Shown here: piece by piece, positions 34,126-42,559 of the stretch
Layout of the letters: the number at the start of each line of letters is the position of its first letter
Numbering within the stretch: the stretch's first letter is position 1
Assembly (NCBI RefSeq): GCF_047314965.1
Contig: NZ_JBLBVK010000058.1
Coordinates: forward strand, 124,001-188,000
DNA length: 64,000 nucleotides
Reading direction: 5' to 3'
DNA from: JAVJUV01 sp047314965
Lineage (GTDB): Bacteria; Pseudomonadota; Alphaproteobacteria; Rhodobacterales; Rhodobacteraceae
The notes under the pieces: generated by a model
Told to the model about the DNA's origin: nothing
What the model saw: only the letters and a program-made list of their open reading frames with translations
Database searches by the model: none
Program-made: the position numbers and the translations under genes

Positions 34126-35205
34126 TCAGACCTCCCGTCTTTCGAAGTCGATCCGCGGATCGACGAACACGTACATCAGATCCGACAGGATGCCGACAAG
34201 CAGACCGACGAGACCGAAGGCGAAAAGCGTGCCGAAGATCACCGGGTAATCGCGGGCGACGGCGGCCTCGAATCCAAGCCTCCCTAGGCCGTCCAGCGAG
34301 AAGATCGTCTCGATGATCAGCGAGGCGCCGAAGAAGATGCCGATGAACAGCGACGGGAATCCGGCAATCACGATCAGCATCGCGTTCCGGAAGACGTGAC
34401 CATAAAGCACCCGGCCTTCGGTCAGGCCCTTGGCCTTGGCGGTGATGACATACTGCTTCTTGATCTCGTCCAGAAAGCTGTTCTTGGTCAGAAGCGTCAG
34501 CGTGGCGAAGCCCGAGATGGAACTGGCCAGGACGGGCAGGGCGATGTGCCAGAAATAGTCGGCGATCTTTCCGCCAAGGCTCAGCTGGTCGAAATTCTCG
34601 GATGTCAGGCCGCGCAGCGGGAACCACTGGAAATAGGAGCCGCCCGCGAAGAGAACCAGAAGCAGGATGGCGAACAGGAAGCCCGGTATCGCGTAGGCCA
34701 CGATGATCAGCCCGCTGGTCCAAGTATCGAAACCCGAGCCGTCCTTCACCGCCTTGCGGATGCCCAGCGGAATCGAGATGGCATAGGCGATCAGTGTCGA
34801 CCACAGCCCAAGCGTGATCGAGACCGGCATCTTCTCGATCACAAGATCGACCACGCTGATCGAGCGGAAATAGCTCTCGCCGAAATCGAAGCGGATATAG
34901 TTCCACATCATCTGGACGAAGCGGATATGGGCCGGCTTGTCGAACCCGAACTCGCGCTCCAGCTCCGCAATGAACTCGGGCGGCAGGCCGCGCGCGCCGA
35001 CGTAGCCCGAGTCGCTGTCGCTGTCGAAGGTCTCCGATCCGCCGCCGGCGATACCCTCGAAGACGTCGCCCTGTCCCTCGATATTGGCGATGATCTGCTC
35101 GATCGGTCCGCCTGGCACGAACTGAGTAAGGGCGAAGTTGATCACCATGATCCCGAAGAGCGTCGGAATGATCAGCAGAAGCCGTCGGAGGATATAGGCG
35201 CCCAT
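34126..35205 (-). CDS. yejB: ABC transporter permease, YejB-like
   Basis: 359 residues. MGAYILRRLLLIIPTLFGIMVINF begins the first membrane helix and FVPGGPIEQIIANIEGQGD is the YejB-type periplasmic loop. The EAA loop is ITAKAKGLTEGRVLYGHVFRNA near residue 245. Six membrane segments. Together with YejE it forms the channel; the gene follows yejA by 13 bp. Confidence 0.93.
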   Translation of the reverse strand: MGAYILRRLLLIIPTLFGIMVINFALTQFVPGGPIEQIIANIEGQGDVFEGIAGGGSETFDSDSDSGYVGARGLPPEFIAELEREFGFDKPAHIRFVQMMWNYIRFDFGESYFRSISVVDLVIEKMPVSITLGLWSTLIAYAISIPLGIRKAVKDGSGFDTWTSGLIIVAYAIPGFLFAILLLVLFAGGSYFQWFPLRGLTSENFDQLSLGGKIADYFWHIALPVLASSISGFATLTLLTKNSFLDEIKKQYVITAKAKGLTEGRVLYGHVFRNAMLIVIAGFPSLFIGIFFGASLIIETIFSLDGLGRLGFEAAVARDYPVIFGTLFAFGLVGLLVGILSDLMYVFVDPRIDFERREV

Positions 35206-35218
35206 TGTCTCCTTGCCC

Positions 35219-37138
35219 TCAGAGCGCGCCGGCGTCTTTCAGACGCTGGGCAGCCTCGGCATCGTACCACCAGAAGTCCAGCTCTCCCAGCGCCAGCGGT
35301 GGCAGCGGGTCGGGGTGGCGATACATGTCATAGTAAGCAACCGTGTGCTTGTCCTTGAACCACTGGGGAATGGTGAAGCGCTCGGCGCGCATCACCCGGT
35401 CCAGCGCGCGCACGCCGGCCTGAAGGTCATCGGTGCTGTCAGCCTGTATGATCGCATCGATCAGGCGGTCGGTCGCCTCGGTGCAGAAGCCCATCAGGTT
35501 CCGCGTGCTTTCTTCCATCGCGTCGCAGCCGAACCACTGTTTCAGCCCGGTAGAGGGTTCATACCCAAGGTTGAAGCCGTGAACCGTCAGGTCGAAATCA
35601 TAGTTTCGCTCCCGGTCCGTGGCCTGACTGGGGTCCACGCGGTCGAGCTTGGCCTCGATGCCCAAAGCCTGGAGGTTCTGGATGAAGGGGTTGTGAATCC
35701 GGTCGAAGGCGGGCGAACTTTCCAGTATCTCGACCGTCAGAAGCCGGCCGTCCTTCCGCCGCTTGCCATCGTCACCGACGATCCAGCCGGCCTCGTCCAG
35801 AAGCCCCGATGCCTGACGCAGGTTCCGCCGGTCAAGCTGGCGGTTCCCCGAGGTGGGCGGCAGAACCGCGTCCTCGGTCAGGATCGAGGCATCCAGCAAT
35901 CCGTCATCGACCAAGGGCTGCAAAAGTGCCAGTTCGCCTTCGGTGGGCGCTCCCATTGCTGTCAGCGGACCGCCATTGTCCCAGAACGAGGTTGTCCGGT
36001 TATAAAGACCATAGAACAGGGTCTCGTTCGACCATTCGAAGTTGAACATCAGCCCGATGGCCTCGCGCACTCGCGGGTCCCTGAACTTCTCGCGCCGCAG
36101 GTTGAAGACATAGGATTGACCGGTGCCAAGCCCGCCATCCGGCAGTTCGGCCTTCACGACATACCCGTCTCTGATGCCGGGGAAGTCATAGCTGGTCGCC
36201 CATTCCTTCGACGAGTTCTCGGTGCGGAATGCGTATTCACCTGCCTTGAAGGCTTCGAATGCGGCCGAGCTGTCGCCAAAATACTCGATACGGATCCGAT
36301 CGAAGTTGTAGCGGCCGACGTTCAGGTTCAGGTCCTTGCCCCAGTAATCCTCGCGTCGCTTGTAGATGATCCGGCTGTTAACCTCGTAGCTGTCCAGCTC
36401 GTAGGGACCGGTGCCCATGATCGGCGTCAGGCTGCTTTCCTCCAGCTCGAAGCCGGTTTCCTCGAACCATGCCTTGGAAAAGGCCGGAAGGCCTCCGGCC
36501 AGTTCGATCACGTCGCGTCGCGGCGCGTCCGGGGTAAAATTGAATTTCACCGTCTGATCGTCGATGACTTCGACATCCGAAATCATCGCGCCGAAGGCGG
36601 CCCGGAACGAGGGCAATCCTTTTTCCATGAACAGCTCGAAAGTGAACTTGATGTCCTCCGCCGTCAGCGGCGTGCCGTCGGCGAATCTGACCTCGGGACG
36701 AAGGTTGAAGATGACCCAGTCCTTGCTTTCGGGATATTCCATCGTACTGCACAGCAGGCAGTAGGATGCGGTCGGATCGTCGTAGACTCCGGTCAGGATG
36801 TTCTCGTGGCCGATCGTCGCCAACGCGCCCTGACGACCTTTCCGGGTGTAAAGGTTGAAGCTGTCGAAGGTGCCCTGACCCCATTGGCTCATCTCGCCGC
36901 CCTTGGGCGCATCAGGGTTCACGTAGTCGAGATGCGGGAAGTCGGCCGGGTACTTCAGATCCCCGAAGAAGCTGTAGCCGTGGCTTTCGATGACTGTTTC
37001 GTGGCTTTCGGCGCGGGCAAAACCCGTGCTGGCGACCAAAGCGCCAAGCCCCAGAACGGCGGCGCCAAGCCGAAGCGTCATCCGGGACCGCGAAGCGGCA
37101 CGTGACGCGGCTATGGTGCGGGCAGGATGGCTGGGCAT
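35219..37138 (-). CDS. yejA: periplasmic peptide-binding protein, YejA-like
   Basis: 639 residues from the ATG at 37138 (GGAGG upstream); an in-frame start 51 bp earlier is inferior. Signal peptide MTLRLGAAVLGLGALVASTGFARA-like, about residues 20-44. SBP family 5 features: YPADFPHLDYVNPDAPKGG, the DGTPLTAEDIKFTFE segment, and LDRVDPSQATDRERNYDFDL. In E. coli and Rhizobium, Yej systems import peptides, including antimicrobial peptides such as microcin C. Same role is likely but unproved here. First gene of the yejABEF operon. Confidence 0.92.
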   Translation of the reverse strand: MPSHPARTIAASRAASRSRMTLRLGAAVLGLGALVASTGFARAESHETVIESHGYSFFGDLKYPADFPHLDYVNPDAPKGGEMSQWGQGTFDSFNLYTRKGRQGALATIGHENILTGVYDDPTASYCLLCSTMEYPESKDWVIFNLRPEVRFADGTPLTAEDIKFTFELFMEKGLPSFRAAFGAMISDVEVIDDQTVKFNFTPDAPRRDVIELAGGLPAFSKAWFEETGFELEESSLTPIMGTGPYELDSYEVNSRIIYKRREDYWGKDLNLNVGRYNFDRIRIEYFGDSSAAFEAFKAGEYAFRTENSSKEWATSYDFPGIRDGYVVKAELPDGGLGTGQSYVFNLRREKFRDPRVREAIGLMFNFEWSNETLFYGLYNRTTSFWDNGGPLTAMGAPTEGELALLQPLVDDGLLDASILTEDAVLPPTSGNRQLDRRNLRQASGLLDEAGWIVGDDGKRRKDGRLLTVEILESSPAFDRIHNPFIQNLQALGIEAKLDRVDPSQATDRERNYDFDLTVHGFNLGYEPSTGLKQWFGCDAMEESTRNLMGFCTEATDRLIDAIIQADSTDDLQAGVRALDRVMRAERFTIPQWFKDKHTVAYYDMYRHPDPLPPLALGELDFWWYDAEAAQRLKDAGAL

Positions 37139-37220
37139 GGGCTCTTCCTCCGAATTTTCTCTGTTCTGGCGCTTGGGCGTTCTCGCCATTTAAAATGCAG
37201 CTAATTTTCGATTTGTCTAA

Positions 37221-37245
37221 TGTTCAAGGGCTGTTTCGTTGAACA
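37221..37245. promoter_or_regulatory. inverted repeat TGTTCAA-N11-TTGAACA upstream of yejA
   Basis: Perfect 7-bp arms with an 11-nt spacer, so arm centres are 18 bp apart, about 95 bp upstream of the yejA ATG. It lies in the 131-bp gap before the cytochrome c terminator. Candidate operator of the importer. Confidence 0.45.
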
Positions 37246-37269
37246 AACAGTGAAGTGAGCGTGCGCAGC

Positions 37270-37298
37270 AAAAAAGGCCAGGCGCAACGCGCCCGGCC
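37270..37298 (-). terminator. intrinsic terminator of the cytochrome c gene
   Basis: On the minus strand a 10-bp stem with one mismatch (GGCCGGGCGC/GCGCCTGGCC, 3-nt loop) is followed by TTTTTT (A-run 37270-37275). It begins 26 bp after the cytochrome c stop. Confidence 0.85.
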
Positions 37299-37324
37299 CT
37301 TGGTGACGTTCCGATATTCTATGA

Positions 37325-37846
37325 TCAGCCGCCGATGGTCGAAAGATAGGCGATCAGGTTCGCGCGATCCTCGATATCGGGCATGCCGCGATAGTTCATC
37401 TTGGTGCCATCGACATAGCCGGCCGGGCTGGTCAGAAACTCGTTCAGAGCCTCAGGGGTCCATTGACCACCATGCGACGCCATCGCCGTCGAATAGCTGT
37501 AGCCAGAGGCCGTGCCAATATCGCGGCCTACGACACCGAACAGGTAAGGCCCGGTGCCGTTCGCCCCGCTTTCCAGCTTGTGGCAAGCCTGGCACTGACG
37601 CCAGAGACGCTCGCCCGCGCCTGCGTCGGCGGCTGCAAACACTTCCTCGAAAGGCACTTCGGCCACTTCCTCGCCGCCGTGGTCGTCTCCGCCCTCGACC
37701 GCAATCGTGTAGGCCTGATGATGCTCACCATCATGGCTTTTAGCGGGGTGATAGATGAATTCGGCGAAAAATCCGCCAAGAAGAAAGACCAGGAAAGCTC
37801 CGCAAAAGCCTCCAATGATCTTCGTCATGGTCATTGTGTCGAACAT
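37325..37846 (-). CDS. membrane-anchored class I cytochrome c (CycM/c552-like)
   Basis: 173 residues. One N-terminal membrane segment (residues 9-29, KIIGGFCGAFLVFLLGGFF) anchors it to the inner membrane with the heme domain in the periplasm. The heme motif CQACH is at 85-89. Met ligand region is DGTKMNYRGM near 145-152. Acidic His/Asp-rich linker between the two. Such proteins carry electrons from the bc1 complex to cytochrome oxidases. Divergent from pheA. The start MFDTMTMTK is conventional for the family. Confidence 0.92.
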   Translation of the reverse strand: MFDTMTMTKIIGGFCGAFLVFLLGGFFAEFIYHPAKSHDGEHHQAYTIAVEGGDDHGGEEVAEVPFEEVFAAADAGAGERLWRQCQACHKLESGANGTGPYLFGVVGRDIGTASGYSYSTAMASHGGQWTPEALNEFLTSPAGYVDGTKMNYRGMPDIEDRANLIAYLSTIGG

Positions 37847-37953
37847 GTCGCGTCCAGTTCCCTCGGTTCTTGGCCGCTATCTACCCGCTTCCCTTGGCGG
37901 TCTTCAAGGGATAAGAGCCGCGACGAAACGCCCATATTGACGCAGAGACCATC

Positions 37954-38784
37954 ATGACCGGACGCATCGCCTTCCAGGGAGAGCCGGGTGCCTACTCGCA
38001 TCAGGCGTGTCGCGAGACGCGTCCCACGCTCGAACCGCTGCCCTGCCGGACCTTCGAAGATGTCATTCACGCCGTTCAGTCCGGCGAGGCTGACGAGGCC
38101 ATGCTGCCGGTGGAGAACACCACCTACGGGCGCGTCGCAGACATCCACCGTCTCCTTCCGGAAAGTGGTCTGCATATCGTCGACGAAGCCTTCGTCCGCG
38201 TGCATATCAATCTTCTCGGCGTGCCGGGCTCACGGGTCGAGGACATTCGCCGGGCGCATTCGCACGTGGTCCTGCTGCCCCAGTGCGCCACCTTCCTGCG
38301 GAAACACGGCATCGAGGGCACCGTCAGTCCGGACAACGCCCGCGCCGCGCGCGAAGTTGCGGAAAAGGGCGACAAGGCCGACGCCGCGCTTGCGTCCGAA
38401 CTGGCGGCCGAGGTCTATGGTCTGGATATCCTTGCGCGCAATATCGAGGATAACGATCACAACACGACGCGGTTCCTCGTCATGTCGCGCGAGGCGGATC
38501 ACTCCCGCCGGGCCGAGCGCATGCTGACGACCTTCGTCTTTCGTGTGCGCAACATTCCCGCGGCGCTTTACAAGGCAATGGGCGGGTTTGCGACGAACGG
38601 CGTGAACATGACCAAGCTTGAAAGCTACATGGTCGACGGATCCTTCACGGCGACGCAGTTCTATGCGGATATCGAGGGACACCCCGACGACCAACCGGTC
38701 AAACTGGCGCTGGAAGAACTGGAATACTTCACCTCCGAACTGAAGATTCTCGGCGTCTATCCCGAAGATATGCGGCGCTTCTAG
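37954..38784 (+). CDS. pheA: prephenate dehydratase
   Basis: 276 residues. It converts prephenate to phenylpyruvate for phenylalanine synthesis. The PDT domain starts at RIAFQGEPGAYSHQA and includes the catalytic TRF in HNTTRFLVM. A C-terminal ACT domain (TFVFRVRNIPAALYKAMGGFA, MTKLESYMVDGSF) senses phenylalanine; the usual ESRP is ESYM, as in some Rhodobacteraceae. There is no chorismate mutase fusion. Convergent with the host-attachment-family gene, 9 bp apart. Confidence 0.95.
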   Translation: MTGRIAFQGEPGAYSHQACRETRPTLEPLPCRTFEDVIHAVQSGEADEAMLPVENTTYGRVADIHRLLPESGLHIVDEAFVRVHINLLGVPGSRVEDIRRAHSHVVLLPQCATFLRKHGIEGTVSPDNARAAREVAEKGDKADAALASELAAEVYGLDILARNIEDNDHNTTRFLVMSREADHSRRAERMLTTFVFRVRNIPAALYKAMGGFATNGVNMTKLESYMVDGSFTATQFYADIEGHPDDQPVKLALEELEYFTSELKILGVYPEDMRRF

Positions 38785-38793
38785 AGCGCCGCC

Positions 38794-39261
38794 TTACCAC
38801 TCGGCGACAATGGCGCCGGCGATGTCCTCTGTATGCAGGCCTGTCAGCCGCTTCGGGATCTCGGCCATCACGAGGTCCGCGATGGCATCGCCCATGCCAT
38901 CCCTCAGCATTCCAAGGAAATCCGGCGGTGCGGCGACGATCAGGTGCTTGAACTTGTCGCCCCGCTGACGGCTTGTCAGGCTTTCGATCACGGCCTCGGC
39001 GAATTCCATCGCCTGAAGCTTTTCCGGGTCCGCTGCTTCCATCGCGCTGCGCGAGTGAAAGCCCGCGCCCGGGGCGCCGCCGTCAAACCGCTTGCCCGGA
39101 TGCGGTGGTTCGTCGTTGGGATCAGGCTTCGGTGCATCCATGTGCTCGACAATCTCAAGCTTGGGGTGAATGGGTGTACCCGAATTTCGCAGGAACAACG
39201 CCTTGCGCCGGTCGCAGACAAGAACAAGGCTGTCTTCGGGTATCCGGTTCAGTTCAGCCAT
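38794..39261 (-). CDS. host attachment family protein (AtsE-type)
   Basis: 155 residues from the ATG at 39261, preceded by AAGGAGG; the long open frame upstream crosses the promoter. SLVLVCDRRKALFLRN at the N-terminus and LIVAAPPDFLGMLR in the second half match the family named for a protein needed for Agrobacterium attachment to host cells. The fold resembles eRF1/peptidyl-hydrolase-like domains; the molecular role is uncertain. A relic of a repeat head may sit in its upstream 30-50 bp (CTTTTTTTGAAAATAC). Confidence 0.85.
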   Translation of the reverse strand: MAELNRIPEDSLVLVCDRRKALFLRNSGTPIHPKLEIVEHMDAPKPDPNDEPPHPGKRFDGGAPGAGFHSRSAMEAADPEKLQAMEFAEAVIESLTSRQRGDKFKHLIVAAPPDFLGMLRDGMGDAIADLVMAEIPKRLTGLHTEDIAGAIVAEW

Positions 39262-39421
39262 ATTGGCCTCCTTGGGTGGCGTGCATGTCTTTTTTTGAAA
39301 ATACAATCCGCGTAACATCTTGGCATTGATATGCGTCAACCGCTTCTCTCGATACAGGCGGCAGGGCGCGGAAACCGGGCCGGTGACTGGCCCTCCCGAC
39401 AGTGGGCAACGGGCTGCTCTC

Positions 39422-40330
39422 ATGCGAATCGCGACATTCAACGTCCAGAATCTTCGCCTGCGACTCCGCGACGGGCAGCCTGCGCTCGACGGGGCTGTGG
39501 ACGCCGACATGCCGGACCTGCCGCGTTCCGCGGCGCTGGACATTGCGGATCGTGTCGAGACCGCGCGCATCATCGCGGAGGCCGATGCAGACATCGTGGC
39601 GCTGCAAGAGGTGTTCGACACCGCGGCTCTGGACTTCTTTCACGACAACTTCCTTCTGCCTGCGGGCGCAACGCCTTATCCCCACCGGGTTTGCCTGCCG
39701 GGCAATGATGGTCGCGGGCTGAATGTTGCCGCCCTGAGCAGGATCGCGCCCGAGGCCATCCAGAGCCACGCTTTGTTGACCGGCGCAGACCTGGGGCTCG
39801 ACGACCTGGCGGCCGAATTGCGGGACTCTCCGTTGTTCCGGCGCGATTGCCTGAGGCTCGATTTCAGAGACGTCTCGCTCTTCATTTGTCATTTCAAAGC
39901 ACCGTACCCCGATCCGGAGAAGTCACGCATTGTTCGTCACGCCGAGGCACGGGGCGTCCGGGCCGTGATCGAGATGGCGTTTGAGCGCCCCGAGGCGGAG
40001 CGCTGGATCGCGCTGGGCGATTTCAACGAGCCGGCCCGGACCGGCGGCGCCGGCACCTCGGCGTTGGAACCTCTCAAGGGCGGCTTTGCCGTCGATCTGA
40101 TGGACCGCCTGCCGCGCGGCGAAGACTGGACATACGAGACGCCCGACACCCACGACCATTCGCGGCCCGACCGGTTCCTTGTCTCTCCAAGGCTGGCGCG
40201 CGAACTTCCGGAGGCCATTCCCTGGGTCTTGAGGGCGGGCATGACGCCGCCGACGAGCATCGGCCAAAGGCCCCACGCCAGCGATCATGCTCTTGTTTTT
40301 GCGGACTTTCCCGGACTGGATGCGGCCTAG
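39422..40330 (+). CDS. endonuclease/exonuclease/phosphatase (EEP) fold protein
   Basis: 302 residues from the ATG at 39422 (MRIATFNVQNL). EEP-fold catalytic motifs are in order: FNVQNL, DIVALQEV with the catalytic Glu, RRDCLRLDF, LGDFNEP, and the C-terminal ASDHALVFADF His/Asp. No signal peptide. Members cut DNA, RNA, phospholipids or phosphodiesters, so the substrate is not assigned. Its TAG stop shares CTAG (40327-40330) with the convergent GntR gene. Confidence 0.88.
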   Translation: MRIATFNVQNLRLRLRDGQPALDGAVDADMPDLPRSAALDIADRVETARIIAEADADIVALQEVFDTAALDFFHDNFLLPAGATPYPHRVCLPGNDGRGLNVAALSRIAPEAIQSHALLTGADLGLDDLAAELRDSPLFRRDCLRLDFRDVSLFICHFKAPYPDPEKSRIVRHAEARGVRAVIEMAFERPEAERWIALGDFNEPARTGGAGTSALEPLKGGFAVDLMDRLPRGEDWTYETPDTHDHSRPDRFLVSPRLARELPEAIPWVLRAGMTPPTSIGQRPHASDHALVFADFPGLDAA

Positions 40331-41094
40331 CGGCCGCTTTCGTGCGCCAGCCGCTGGCGTGCGATGGCCTCGTGCTTCTCGGCCTTCAGCTGATCCGTCA
40401 GAGACTGCGAGACAAAATTCAAATGCGCTTCAATGGCAGCGCGCGCTGCCTTCGGATCCCGCGCCTGAAGCGCGTCGTTGATCTTGCGGTGTTGGTCCAG
40501 AAGGTTTTGCCGGGTCGTCCGCTGGCGGAACATGACCTGGCGGTTGTAGAAGACGCCCTCGCGCAGCAACTCGTACATCGAGCGCATCATGTGCAGCATC
40601 ACGACGTTGTGGCTCGCCTCGATGATCGCGAGGTGAAAATCGGCATCCAGCTGTGCCTCGTTCGACGGATCCCGCTTCTTGTGGGCGGCTTCCATGCGCT
40701 GGAACACGCTGTCGACAACCGCCAGATCCGTGTCCGAGCCCAGCCGCGCGGCCCGTTCCGCCGCCAGGCCTTCCATGTCGCGCCGGAAGTCGATGTAGTC
40801 GAAGACGGCTTCCTCGTGGCTTCCGAACAGCCGAGTGAGGGCGGGCGAAAAGGCCGAGCCCAGAACTTCGGCGACATAGATGCCCGAGTTTGCCCTGGCA
40901 ACCAGAAGTCCCGCTTCCTGCAATTCGCTGACCGCCTCCCGCAGAGACGGACGCGAGACACCGAAGCGTTCCGACAACTCCCGTTCGGAGGGCAGGCGCT
41001 CACCGGGGCGCAGGATCCCGCGCAGGATCAGCAGTTCGATTTGTTTGACAACCGAATGGGAAAGCTTTTCCGGATGGATTTTTTCGAAAGGCAT
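40327..41094 (-). CDS. GntR/FadR-family regulator (FCD domain)
   Basis: 255 residues from the ATG at 41094 with GAGG upstream; a TTG further up is less likely. Winged helix: IELLILRGILRPGERLPSERELSERFGVSRPSLREAV (about residues 18-54). The all-helical FCD effector domain follows, with the metal/ligand residues AQLDADFHLAIIEASHN. PdhR- or LldR-like, sensing a carboxylate, but no target is near: rimO is downstream on the same strand and convergent genes flank it on the other side. Confidence 0.9.
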   Translation of the reverse strand: MPFEKIHPEKLSHSVVKQIELLILRGILRPGERLPSERELSERFGVSRPSLREAVSELQEAGLLVARANSGIYVAEVLGSAFSPALTRLFGSHEEAVFDYIDFRRDMEGLAAERAARLGSDTDLAVVDSVFQRMEAAHKKRDPSNEAQLDADFHLAIIEASHNVVMLHMMRSMYELLREGVFYNRQVMFRQRTTRQNLLDQHRKINDALQARDPKAARAAIEAHLNFVSQSLTDQLKAEKHEAIARQRLAHESGR

Positions 41095-41136
41095 TCTGAC
41101 CTCGGCTGGCAAGATGGAGCTAGCAATGAGAGCACA

Positions 41137-42513
41137 TTACGCGGTTTTCGTCTGCGAAACCAGTTTTCCCCAAAGGTCGTATTCTCCCGCCTCGTCCACT
41201 TCGACGGTCACGATCTGCCCTGGCGTCAGCTCTTCGAAACCGTCGTCGATGAAAAGGTTCCCATCGATCTCGGGTGCGTCCGCCTTGGTGCGGCAGGTGG
41301 CGGCCTCGTCGTCCACCTCGTCGATGATGACCTCGATGCGCTGCCCCACCTTGGCGGCCAGCTTCGCCTCGGAAATCGCCTGGGCCTTCTCCATGAACCG
41401 GGCCCACCGTTCGGCCTTCACGTCCTCGGGCACGTGATCGGGCAGGGCGTTCGACCGTGCGCCGTCCACGTTCTCGTACTGAAAGCACCCGACCCGGTCG
41501 AGCTGCGCCTCGTCCAGCCAGTCCAGAAGCGTCTGGAATTCCTCTTCGGTCTCGCCCGGATAGCCGACGATGAAGGTCGAGCGGATGGCGATGTCGGGAC
41601 AGATCCCGCGCCATGCGGCGATCTCGTCCAGCGTGCGTGCCGCGGCGGCAGGGCGCGCCATCCGGCGCAGCGTTTCGGGATGCGCGTGCTGGAAAGGGAT
41701 GTCGAGATAGGGCAGCACAAGCCCCTCGGCCATCAGCGGCACCAACTCGCGCACATGGGGGTAGGGATAGACGTAGTGCAGCCTGACCCAGGCGCCCAGC
41801 GACCCCAGGTCGCGCGCCAGCGGAATGATCGGGAATTTCTCGTCCCGCTCCTTCCAGTCGGTGCCATAAGCGCTGGTGTCCTGACTGATGACCAGCAGTT
41901 CCCGGACACCGCTCTCCACCAGCTTCTCGGCCTCGCGCAGCACCGCTTTCGCCGGTCGCGAGACGAGTTTTCCGCGCATGTCTGGGATGATGCAGAACTT
42001 GCAGCTGTGATTGCAGCCTTCGGAAATCTTCAGGTAGGAATAATGCCTTGGCGTCAGCTTCACCCCTGCGGCGGGCATCAGGTCGATGAACGGGTCCGGG
42101 TCCGGCGGCACAGCGGCATGGACGGCGTCCAGAACCTGTTCGTACTGGTGCGGACCGGTTACGGCCAGGACTTTCGGGTGCGCGCCGGTGATGTACTCGG
42201 GCTCCGCGCCAAGGCACCCCGTCACGATCACGCGACCGTTCTCGTTCAGCGCCTCGCCAATAGCGTCAAGGCTCTCCGCCTTTGCGCTGTCAAGGAAGCC
42301 GCATGTGTTCACGATCACCGCGTCCGCGCCGCCGTAGTCCGGGCTGATCGCATAGCCCTCGGCGCGCAGGCGCGTCAGGATGCGCTCGCTGTCGACCAGT
42401 GCCTTGGGACAGCCCAGCGAGACCATGCCGATGGTCGGCTGGCCGGGGCGGCGGGTTTCGGGCACATGGGCGCGCGCCAGATCGGGACGCAGGTTGGGCG
42501 GGTTCTGTGACAT
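41137..42513 (-). CDS. rimO: ribosomal protein S12 methylthiotransferase RimO
   Basis: 458 residues. Radical-SAM enzyme that methylthiolates Asp88 of ribosomal protein S12. N-terminal MTTase domain with three cluster cysteines (SLGCPKALVD, NTCGFLDSAK, TGCLGAEPE), radical-SAM motif CNHSCKFC at about residue 170, and a C-terminal TRAM domain (QRIEVIIDEVDDEAA). This set and the NP-type sequence fit RimO rather than MiaB. Monocistronic between the GntR and GGDEF genes. Confidence 0.94.
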   Translation of the reverse strand: MSQNPPNLRPDLARAHVPETRRPGQPTIGMVSLGCPKALVDSERILTRLRAEGYAISPDYGGADAVIVNTCGFLDSAKAESLDAIGEALNENGRVIVTGCLGAEPEYITGAHPKVLAVTGPHQYEQVLDAVHAAVPPDPDPFIDLMPAAGVKLTPRHYSYLKISEGCNHSCKFCIIPDMRGKLVSRPAKAVLREAEKLVESGVRELLVISQDTSAYGTDWKERDEKFPIIPLARDLGSLGAWVRLHYVYPYPHVRELVPLMAEGLVLPYLDIPFQHAHPETLRRMARPAAAARTLDEIAAWRGICPDIAIRSTFIVGYPGETEEEFQTLLDWLDEAQLDRVGCFQYENVDGARSNALPDHVPEDVKAERWARFMEKAQAISEAKLAAKVGQRIEVIIDEVDDEAATCRTKADAPEIDGNLFIDDGFEELTPGQIVTVEVDEAGEYDLWGKLVSQTKTA

Positions 42514-42559
42514 GGCCCGCTATATAGGGTCGATAGCGACCCCCAGAAAGCGGTATTTC

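Noticed and set aside
39288..39310. Fifth copy of the hairpin element before the host-attachment gene
   Set aside because: Only the head (CTTTTTTTGAAAATAC) is recognisable and no stem follows, so it is at most a relic.
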